DNA from: Candidatus Zixiibacteriota bacterium
GTDB taxonomy: Bacteria > Zixibacteria > MSB-5A5 > JAABVY01 > JAHJOQ01
Reading direction: 5' to 3'
Length of the DNA stretch: 9,866 nt
NCBI GenBank assembly: GCA_024275215.1
Contig: JAJRZO010000468.1
Coordinates: 1 to 9,866, forward strand
The notes under the pieces were generated by a model, which was not told the origin of the DNA, made no database searches, and worked only from the letters and a program-made list of their open reading frames with translations. The translations under genes and the position numbers were made by a program. Positions 1 through 5,085 of this stretch are shown here, piece after piece (position 1 is the first letter of the stretch; every line of letters starts with the position of its first letter).

Positions 1-848
1 AATCCTGCATCCGAAATCGAATGATGCGGCGATCTGAACGGTCTCGTTGCAATCAATGCCGTATTCGATGGCAACACACCGGCAACCGAATGGATCTTTG
101 TTGTATCGAGCGCCTCCTCGATTGTAAGATTCGGAAGGATTGTAGGGAATCGTCTGGCGAGCATTGTCTTGCCTGATCCAGGCGGTCCAATCAGTATTAT
201 GTTATGCCCGCCTGCCGCAGCAATCTCAAGAGCGCGTTTCGCACCTTCCTGACCCTTGACGTCAGAGAAATCAACTTTGTAATCCTGACATTCGTCGAAA
301 ACCTTGTTCATATCGATCCGATACGGCTCAACGGAATTGCCATTTTCGAGAAACTTGACAGCCTGTCGAAGGTCTTTGATCGGATAAACCTGAAGCCCAT
401 GAGCCATCGCGGCTTCCATTGCGTTGTCTTCAGGGACAAGGAAGGCGGTAATGTCGGTACTGGCGACCTGCATAGCCATCGGGAGTATACCGGGAACCGG
501 ACGCAGTGAACCATCGAGAGAAAGCTCGCCAACCATAACGACATCCGACATATCCTCACGCATGATTTGACCGGTTGCACTCAGAATACCTAAAGCAATG
601 GGAAAATCGAACGCCGATCCCTCCTTGCGAACATCAGCAGGAGCAAGATTGATTGTCACTTTCTTGCTGGGAAAGATGAAATCGGAATTCTTGATCGCCG
701 ACATCACTCTTTCCTTCGATTCCTTTACTGCACCATCCGGCAGTCCGACAGTCGTAAATGATGGCAACATCTGCGAGATGTCAGCCTCGACCTCAACAGG
801 ATAGGCATCAATCCCGAGAACAGCCGATGATAGTATTCTTGCGAGCAT
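1..848 (-). CDS. comM: ComM/YifB family Mg-chelatase-like AAA+ ATPase, N-terminal part (3' end beyond the left edge)
   Basis: The frame is open from ATG at 848 to the window edge (282 complete codons). I read it directly from the reverse strand. Residues 1-195 form the ChlI-like N-terminal domain, with hallmark stretches AYPVEVEADIS, VGLPDGAVKES, NLAPADVRKEG and FDFPIALGIL. The Mg-chelatase/AAA+ domain begins near residue 198 (KGQEGAKRALEIAAAGGHN). Walker A GPPGSGKT lies at residues 221-228 (bases 165-188), and the last residues include the family motif RPFRSPHHSIS. Family members are usually about 500 residues, so over 200 C-terminal residues, including Walker B and the C-terminal domain, lie outside. 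ComM is known as a hexameric DNA helicase promoting branch migration in natural transformation; in most bacteria the role is inferred. AGAGG lies 6 bases before ATG and supports the start. It is separated by 137 bases from the VOC gene, also on the minus strand. Family assignment is very secure. Confidence 0.95.
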   Translation of the reverse strand, partial: MLARILSSAVLGIDAYPVEVEADISQMLPSFTTVGLPDGAVKESKERVMSAIKNSDFIFPSKKVTINLAPADVRKEGSAFDFPIALGILSATGQIMREDMSDVVMVGELSLDGSLRPVPGILPMAMQVASTDITAFLVPEDNAMEAAMAHGLQVYPIKDLRQAVKFLENGNSVEPYRIDMNKVFDECQDYKVDFSDVKGQEGAKRALEIAAAGGHNIILIGPPGSGKTMLARRFPTILPNLTIEEALDTTKIHSVAGVLPSNTALIATRPFRSPHHSISDAG

Positions 849-909
849 AATTGCCTCTATGTATATATGACTTTGATTCCCTTATTCGGCATATTCCAAA
901 ATAAGCAAT

Positions 910-925
910 TGCATCACTGTCGCCA
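910..925 (-). promoter_or_regulatory. Weak sigma-54-like promoter upstream of comM
   Basis: The reverse strand reads TGGCGA-CAGTG-ATGCA, with the GG-N10-GC spacing of -24/-12 promoters. Matches are good in TGGC and TGCA but poor elsewhere (consensus TGGCAC-N5-TTGCA). A start site near 898 would leave a leader of about 50 bases. The spacing rule can be met by chance, and comM is not a known sigma-54 gene, so this is tentative. Confidence 0.28.
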
Positions 926-947
926 AATGGGAAAATAGTTCGGAGGA

Positions 948-964
948 GTGACAAAATCTGTCAC
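948..964. repeat. 17-bp operator-like inverted repeat GTGACA-N5-TGTCAC
   Basis: Perfect 6-bp arms (948-953 and 959-964) are separated by AAATC. It lies between the VOC stop codon and the comM start, about 25 bases upstream of the sigma-54-like -24 element. Its size and symmetry fit a dimeric regulator site. The spacing does not match the CRP pattern TGTGA-N6-TCACA. As RNA it would be a weak hairpin without a U-run, so a terminator is unlikely. Confidence 0.4.
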
Positions 965-985
965 AATATATTCGATGGATGAATT

Positions 986-1375
986 TTATCTGACCGAATA
1001 CGGAGAGAATTCAGGTTTATATTCGCGAAAACCTACTATGTAGCCGTCAGGATCGGTCACAAAAAAGTATTTCCCGAAGTCGTAATCCTTGATCCCCCCG
1101 ACTGGCTGAATATGCGCCGTTTCAAGTTTCGAAAGAATCGTTTCGATATCGTCAACCTCGAAATTAACAGAAACGCCAATTACACCGTATGGCATATTCA
1201 TCTCGGTCATATCTTTGCTCTTTTTGTGTAGTGCAAGATGTATATCATTGAGCACAAACTCCGCCCACCCGGGGCTTTTGAACTTGAGTGGAATACCGAG
1301 ATGATCTCTGTAGAATTGCACTGACATGCCAATGTTCTCTACGAGCAGTATGATTGTATCGACGCGTTTGATCAT
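986..1375 (-). CDS. VOC superfamily (glyoxalase/bleomycin-resistance-like) protein
   Basis: A 129-residue protein, normal length for a single two-module VOC unit. Recognisable features are the first beta-alpha segment (RVDTIILLVENIG), FYRDHLGIP at 21-29, the second module VNFEVDDIETI at 71-81 and the C-terminal FVTDPDGYIVGF at 105-116. The frame stays open upstream to 1483, but ATG at 1375 is preceded by TGAGG at a good distance and begins the conserved fold, so I chose it. Usual metal-ligand positions look substituted: Asp6 for the first His, Ser69 for the His before F72, and Gly115 for the Glu after DPDG. A metal-dependent glyoxalase I or extradiol dioxygenase activity is therefore unlikely; ligand binding or another VOC chemistry is possible. 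Substrate unknown. It is probably transcribed alone, since a terminator lies upstream at 1482-1513. Confidence 0.9.
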   Translation of the reverse strand: MIKRVDTIILLVENIGMSVQFYRDHLGIPLKFKSPGWAEFVLNDIHLALHKKSKDMTEMNMPYGVIGVSVNFEVDDIETILSKLETAHIQPVGGIKDYDFGKYFFVTDPDGYIVGFREYKPEFSPYSVR

Positions 1376-1481
1376 GTGAAACCTCAGGAAATCCCTTCTA
1401 CATATTTTACGGCTACAACACCGATATTCTTTAGCATGCTCGAAACATTGGTTTTGAAACGAAACGGCAGATACGAAGAAC

Positions 1482-1513
1482 AAAAAAGCGGCTCCGGATG
1501 ATGGAGCCGCTTT
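1482..1513 (-). terminator. Rho-independent terminator of the lipoprotein operon
   Basis: Stem arms 1485-1495 and 1503-1513 are an 11-bp perfect inverted repeat (GGAGCCGC core) around a 7-base loop. On the reverse strand the stem runs straight into six U residues (A-run 1482-1487 on the plus strand). It lies 28 bases after the stop codon of the downstream lipoprotein gene and separates that operon from the VOC gene. Confidence 0.92.
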
Positions 1514-1540
1514 GCTTATGGCCTGTATCAGAATCGACGA

Positions 1541-2671
1541 TCAGAATGTGACATCGTCGATATTTCCAGTTTTCCTCAGGCGCCTGAACTCGACAGTCCA
1601 GAAGCCATTTTCGAAATGTCCCTTAGCCACAATATCAGCCGCAGAGAAGCTTGGATAGGATGATACAACTCCCGGAATAGTTGAGCCAACATCCCAATCC
1701 GCATTTTCATCGAATCCCTGGATTTCCCATACCATGAGAGGATATTGCGCATTGGCATTAGGATCCATCTTGTGCTGGTAGATTGGCAGGAATGGGAAAG
1801 TGTCAGTCGCATTATTCAACCAAACTCTGTCGCCTTCATCAAACCAGAACGCATTTCCCTGAAGGTTCTTGGCAGAAGTAATGTTAGCATCTACAGCATA
1901 CCCAGTCGGGTCAGATGTCGCCGCTCCCCATGACCAGGCATCAAGCTCAGTTGTATCCACAGGTGTATACATTCCGCCGCGATTACCGGCATGGCATGCA
2001 ATGCGGCAGCCATCGAGTCCCCACGCTACTTCATCTTCGAACCGGGCAGGCTCGATCAACCAGAAGATCGCTACGCGATCATCCACATCCGAACTGTGCA
2101 CCCATGTATCAGTCCAGCCGGTTGTGTCTCCGAGAGTATCAACATCTGCGATACTTTCGAAACTCCACGTACGATATTCATCATTTATACCGACCTGAAA
2201 ACCATCCTCAGCAACTTCCTGCCATTTGACAAGCAGATAAAAATAGTCTTTGTCGTATGCGGCTCTCATCCACGCAGATGTCATATAGTTATCATCTTCG
2301 CCGGTTCGACCGAGATTTATCGGTGCGAGTGAACCACCCCAGACGGCGTCGCCGTCGTCGTAACCATCGATATTGGGCGGTCGATCAATGCTATCCATAA
2401 TCACAGTGTTGCCGTCAAGATCAGCATTCTGATCACTTGTCAGGAGAATTGCTGCGTTGCCATTATGAGCATCCGGCCTGCCGTTAAAAACAGCTACGGA
2501 GAAGATTCTGTCATGGGGAACTGGTATAGTCCAATCCTTGCCGTCGTCTCCTCTGTCTCCGACTTTGCCCGTAAGACCTGCGGGGCCCTCGCTTCCTTCG
2601 CACCCAAGCATTACAACCAGGACGACGAGAAGAAGCAGGCTGCAGAGGACATGAAATATCTTAGCTTTCAT
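1541..2671 (-). CDS. Collagen-like lipoprotein with EB_dh-like domain and a CX3CH motif (putative c-type heme protein)
   Basis: 376 residues. Residues 1-23 form a lipoprotein signal (basic start, long Leu/Val core, VMLGC), with Cys24 as the lipidation site. Next comes a short collagen-like run of Gly-X-Y triplets from Gly26 to Gly44. The remainder resembles the cytochrome c-552/DMSO-reductase-like heme-binding (EB_dh) family: RPPNIDGYDDGDAVWG near 97, AAYDKDYFYLLVKW near 137, and the C-terminal ending WTVEFRRLRKTGN. Residues 222-227 read CRIACH, a CX3CH variant of the heme c attachment motif (bases 1991-2008). The protein is inferred to sit on a membrane facing the periplasm or outside, and may carry electrons or bind heme; this is not proven. 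ATG at 2671 is preferred over GTG at 2677, because the GGAGG site ends only 5 bases before 2671. It follows its paralogue by 11 bases, and a strong terminator follows it. Confidence 0.85.
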   Translation of the reverse strand: MKAKIFHVLCSLLLLVVLVVMLGCEGSEGPAGLTGKVGDRGDDGKDWTIPVPHDRIFSVAVFNGRPDAHNGNAAILLTSDQNADLDGNTVIMDSIDRPPNIDGYDDGDAVWGGSLAPINLGRTGEDDNYMTSAWMRAAYDKDYFYLLVKWQEVAEDGFQVGINDEYRTWSFESIADVDTLGDTTGWTDTWVHSSDVDDRVAIFWLIEPARFEDEVAWGLDGCRIACHAGNRGGMYTPVDTTELDAWSWGAATSDPTGYAVDANITSAKNLQGNAFWFDEGDRVWLNNATDTFPFLPIYQHKMDPNANAQYPLMVWEIQGFDENADWDVGSTIPGVVSSYPSFSAADIVAKGHFENGFWTVEFRRLRKTGNIDDVTF

Positions 2672-2682
2672 TGTCACCTCCG

Positions 2683-3891
2683 TTAAAACTTCACGTCGTC
2701 GCCACTACCGGTATTGCGAGCGCGTTTGAATTCTATTGTCCATCTGTTCTGGGCAGCAAGCCATGACAATTTACTCTCGCTACAGAGAATATCTGCTCTG
2801 CCACCGGTAGGAACCACCGATACATACCCGGGAATCCTCGCATTGATTTCCCAACCGGCATTCTCGTCAAACGGAACGATATCGTATAGTTTTAACGGTG
2901 GAAGACCATTGTTCTCTACACCCATCCTGTGCATCCATTTTGGCATACCATTTTCCTCATTCAGAATGAATGCGGGGTTTCCCTGGTCAGCAGCAACACC
3001 ACCGGAACCATAAACATATTCATCATCGAAGTATTCCACAAGACCGGTTCTGCCTGCTTTCCAATGCCACACATCAACAAGCCCACCACTTTCATCTAGA
3101 TAGAGAAGACTATCATCGTCATGATACAAGAGTGATGAACCGCTCTGATCCCAGCCATTTACACCATTTATATCCCAGAACAGGTACAAATGATCTTCAT
3201 TTTTATTGTATTGTTTCCAGCCCTCAATGCTATCAGTGATTAAATCGCCACCCTCTACCTCATACTCGTAATGTAGCCATTCCCATTTCCAAATAACTTG
3301 CTGCCAAACCAAAGAGCTATCGGCAACTAAGGTAGTCCCGACAACCTCATACTCATATTCCCAACTGTATACCCATCTGTCCGGGGTCCAGTCTCCAGAA
3401 GCTATATAATCCGGGGGCTGGTCCGGTTCGACCCAGCTGACCAGGAAATAGACATAGTTGTCATCATATCCTGCCCTGACTTTTGCATCAGTAATTCTGT
3501 TTCCTGAACCACGGAGATTGCTGAGGTCGACAATCGAACCCGCATCCTCAAACTCACTTCCCCAATCATATATGCCTTTGTCCTGGCCATCAATAATCGG
3601 AGGTGTGTCCATTTTGTAACAGACTACTACCGACTCTGACGGTGTTGCGCTCTGGTTGAATGTCAGTGTTAAACGAGTGTTTCCATTGTGATCGTATTCG
3701 GAGTTATTTGCTATTGACAAACCGAACACCATATCGCCGGGTGGGTCAATAGATGCATCTGTGCCATCGCTTCCCTTCGGTCCTTTCGGTCCGCTGGGTC
3801 CCTGAGGTCCCTGATCCCCCTCACATCCCAGAAAGCTGACAAATGCCAAAAGCAGCAAGAGACTGAACGCTGCGCGAAATAGTCTGGACAT
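2683..3891 (-). CDS. Collagen-like lipoprotein with EB_dh-like domain, lacking the CX3CH motif
   Basis: 402 residues, first gene of the pair. The lipoprotein signal (residues 1-22, core LLLLLAFVSFLG) leads to Cys23. Gly-X-Y triplets run from Gly25 to Gly43, with the prolines and lysines typical of collagen-like stretches (GPQ, GPS, GPK, GPK). The body is paralogous to the downstream protein: both share a conserved HNGN, a TPPIIDGQDKG / RPPNIDGYDDG block, a RAGYDDNYVYFLVSW / RAAYDKDYFYLLVKW block, and a C-terminal W(T)EF-(K/R)RxRxTG ending before DDVxF. No CXXCH or CX3CH is present; only one cysteine remains after Cys23. An insertion carries two copies of a YEYEV-containing repeat (residues 179-198 and 208-227). 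ATG at 3891 is chosen because AGGGAGG lies 6-7 bases upstream and the signal peptide starts there, although the frame stays open to 4029. Function is unknown; surface binding or structural partnership with the heme-motif paralogue is inference. Confidence 0.85.
   Translation of the reverse strand: MSRLFRAAFSLLLLLAFVSFLGCEGDQGPQGPSGPKGPKGSDGTDASIDPPGDMVFGLSIANNSEYDHNGNTRLTLTFNQSATPSESVVVCYKMDTPPIIDGQDKGIYDWGSEFEDAGSIVDLSNLRGSGNRITDAKVRAGYDDNYVYFLVSWVEPDQPPDYIASGDWTPDRWVYSWEYEYEVVGTTLVADSSLVWQQVIWKWEWLHYEYEVEGGDLITDSIEGWKQYNKNEDHLYLFWDINGVNGWDQSGSSLLYHDDDSLLYLDESGGLVDVWHWKAGRTGLVEYFDDEYVYGSGGVAADQGNPAFILNEENGMPKWMHRMGVENNGLPPLKLYDIVPFDENAGWEINARIPGYVSVVPTGGRADILCSESKLSWLAAQNRWTIEFKRARNTGSGDDVKF
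3211..3357 (-). repeat. Internal tandem duplication within the upstream lipoprotein gene
   Basis: Two segments 87 bases (29 codons) apart encode related peptides: YEYEVVGTTLVADSSLVWQQ (3298-3357) and YEYEVEGGDLITDSIEGWKQ (3211-3270). The DNA also stays similar at the start of each unit. The paralogous downstream gene has no equivalent, so it looks like a lineage-specific insertion by duplication. Confidence 0.7.
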
Positions 3892-3959
3892 CTCTATCCT
3901 CCCTAAAGGTACAAGTAGCATTATCATCCACACTGAAATCTTACTGTCATAGGCAAACC

Positions 3960-3974
3960 TGACGCATTGCGTCA
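3960..3974. promoter_or_regulatory. 15-bp palindrome TGACGCATTGCGTCA, probable operator
   Basis: Perfect 7-bp half-sites flank a single central base, 69-83 bases upstream of the lipoprotein operon start codon. On the reverse strand it overlaps TTGACG, which could serve as a -35 element with TATGAC (3946-3951) 18 bases on. It also falls just downstream of the start site predicted from the better promoter at 4001-4029. Either way a bound protein could block transcription. The regulator is unknown. Confidence 0.5.
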
Positions 3975-4000
3975 ATCTACCTGCCTCAAAAATATCTGAG

Positions 4001-4029
4001 AGTATAGACAAAGCCACCAGAAAAATCAA
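4001..4029 (-). promoter_or_regulatory. Sigma-70-type promoter of the lipoprotein operon
   Basis: The reverse strand reads TTGATT (4024-4029), a 17-base spacer, then TATACT (4001-4006), matching 4/6 and 5/6 consensus positions. A start site near 3994 gives a leader of about 100 bases that includes the palindrome at 3960-3974. An alternative promoter (TTGACG-N18-TATGAC) overlaps that palindrome. Confidence 0.5.
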
Positions 4030-4173
4030 GCGGTTTTTGTCAATCCAAATCCTCCTTCAGTTTGCAAGTTCAAACAACTCTTTGTATTTCAGACGGCTCA
4101 CATGCAACACTGTTGAATCGATAATTTGTAAGGTGTCAATCCTTATGTGAGACAAGATATATGATAAAGTAGT

Positions 4174-4194
4174 ACAGGAGTCTTCGACTCCTGT
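4174..4194. repeat. Hairpin: 9-bp perfect stem, 3-base loop
   Basis: ACAGGAGTC (4174-4182) pairs perfectly with GACTCCTGT (4186-4194) around TTC. No U-run follows closely on either strand. It lies downstream of the cysteine-cluster gene on the minus strand, so it may be an RNA 3'-end structure or weak terminator. Confidence 0.5.
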
Positions 4195-4220
4195 GAGATT
4201 CAGCATGAAAGAAAATTAAT

Positions 4221-4270
4221 GTTCATTCATTATGCGTACTTCTTGTGACCTATATAGAGAATGAATGAAC
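4221..4270. repeat. 11-bp inverted repeat GTTCATTCATT ... AATGAATGAAC
   Basis: Perfect arms at 4221-4231 and 4260-4270 enclose a 28-base spacer. The right arm shares bases 4268-4270 with the adjacent hairpin at 4268-4295, so the two structures could compete in RNA. Confidence 0.55.
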
Positions 4271-4295
4271 GGGAGCCGCTTTCGCGACTCCCGTT
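4268..4295 (-). terminator. GC-rich hairpin, possible terminator of the cysteine-cluster gene
   Basis: AACGGGAG (4268-4275) pairs with CTCCCGTT (4288-4295). The inner CGC/GCG pairs around TTTC after one mismatch. It lies 116 bases downstream of the cysteine-cluster stop codon in the direction of transcription. The sequence after the stem (CATTCATTC) is only moderately U-rich, so termination strength is uncertain. Confidence 0.45.
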
Positions 4296-4410
4296 ATCAG
4301 CAAAGATTGAAGACATTAATTTGATTGATACAAAATCACTTCAGCAAATGTCAATACTGCCCCCCATTAGTTTTCTCTGCTAAACCAGGTGACATGATAT
4401 TAACTTGCAG

Positions 4411-4830
4411 TTATCCCATCCGTCCGACTAACTTTTTCTTTTCGCGTGCTCTTTTTCTTCTTTTTGCAGCCTGTTTGCGCTTTTTGAGATAGGCTTTGAG
4501 TTCCTCGGGATTATTTATCATCACATCCCAAAACTCGCCGTATCTTTCACAATTTGGGGGATTATGATCCCTGCATTTGTCAGGACGGGTTTCATAGATG
4601 TCACAGAAGTTATCTTTGTTCAAATACATACATCTACCCTGCACGAGCAGATACCATCTTCTATTCCGAATGTATATCTGTACCGTATCAAATCGGACTT
4701 CCCACATCAGGTCTTCGATCTCAGCTTTTGTCTGAGGAGCGCCTACCCAAATTGAAAGATTCTTGCAGCACAACCCCGGACAACCGCGACATTCCTCAAG
4801 AGTCATTGATTTCTTTTGTCGGTTTTTCAT
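4411..4830 (-). CDS. YkgJ-like CxxCxxxCC cysteine-cluster protein
   Basis: 139 residues starting from ATG at 4830. The diagnostic motif CRGCPGLCC is at residues 14-22, followed by Cys67, Cys76, Cys86 and Cys94 in the usual context CxYLNKDNFCDIYETRPDKCRDHNPPNC. This is the PF03692 (YkgJ / Fe-S or Zn cluster) family, whose eight cysteines probably bind a metal or iron-sulfur cluster; the biochemical role is not established. Oddly, the last 25 or so residues are extremely basic (KKRKQAAKRRKRAREKKK), suggesting contact with nucleic acid or ribosome; this is inference. An in-frame ATG at 4848 would add six residues, but AAGGA lies before 4830 and only a weak site precedes 4848. It is soluble, with no signal peptide or membrane segment, and is divergent from the large exported-protein gene. 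Confidence 0.88.
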   Translation of the reverse strand: MKNRQKKSMTLEECRGCPGLCCKNLSIWVGAPQTKAEIEDLMWEVRFDTVQIYIRNRRWYLLVQGRCMYLNKDNFCDIYETRPDKCRDHNPPNCERYGEFWDVMINNPEELKAYLKKRKQAAKRRKRAREKKKLVGRMG

Positions 4831-4954
4831 GTGATGTCTTCCTTGCATTTTGCTCAGTTCAACCGTCCGCCGAATATAATCATAATTGTCTTGAGCAAAA
4901 GAAGAAATTGAAAGAGCGAGTCAATGACGTAAGAAAAACTTGGCTGAGACGAAG

Positions 4955-4996
4955 ATCATCTGCTATCTTTAGTCCGGTTGGCCGATAGCGGATGAT
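4955..4996. repeat. 13-bp hairpin in the divergent intergenic region
   Basis: Arms 4955-4967 (ATCATCTGCTATC) and 4984-4996 (GATAGCGGATGAT) pair at 12 of 13 positions, the exception being a U-G wobble in RNA. The loop is 16 bases. It is centred about 110 bases before the start of the large exported-protein gene and about 145 bases upstream of the cysteine-cluster gene. No U-run follows on either strand, so it fits a leader structure or protein-binding site better than a terminator. Confidence 0.55.
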
Positions 4997-5085
4997 GTGT
5001 ATGGTTTGTCCCATTGCCGACTGAGAAAGATTGCGACAGACTGAAAGGTTAGCCGTTTATTAAACAGGACATGAAAACTTAATTG

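Larger units (their letters stand above)
3892..4410. other. 519-base intergenic region rich in regulatory and hairpin elements
   Basis: No credible gene is present. The part near 3891 holds the promoter and palindrome of the lipoprotein operon (listed separately). The part between 4170 and 4300 holds two hairpins and a long inverted repeat (listed separately). The stretch 4031-4170 is A/T-rich and shows nothing I can name. Confidence 0.75.

Noticed and set aside
70..85. GG-N10-GC pattern on the plus strand
   Set aside because: It lies inside comM, lacks the TTGC half and points away from any gene start.
204..580. Open frames on both strands inside the comM region
   Set aside because: The continuous comM frame (848 to the left edge) explains this stretch with strong family motifs, including Walker A.
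1745..2332. Several overlapping plus-strand open frames of 60-113 codons opposite the CX3CH lipoprotein gene
   Set aside because: They are antisense to a gene with signal peptide, paralogue and operon context, and their translations show no domain or leader.
3892..4029. N-terminal extension of the upstream lipoprotein to 4029
   Set aside because: It would bury the lipoprotein signal 46 residues inside the protein and cover the promoter and palindrome; ATG 3891 has a strong ribosome site.
4554..4988. Plus-strand 144-codon frame opposite the cysteine-cluster gene
   Set aside because: It is the antisense shadow of a gene with a diagnostic CxxCxxxCC motif and extends into the hairpin region without coding signals.
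5071..5082. Three-codon frame ATG-AAA-ACT-TAA directly before the large exported-protein gene, in the same frame
   Set aside because: Its upstream AGGA is too close to act as a ribosome site, so a leader peptide or a broken start is only speculation.
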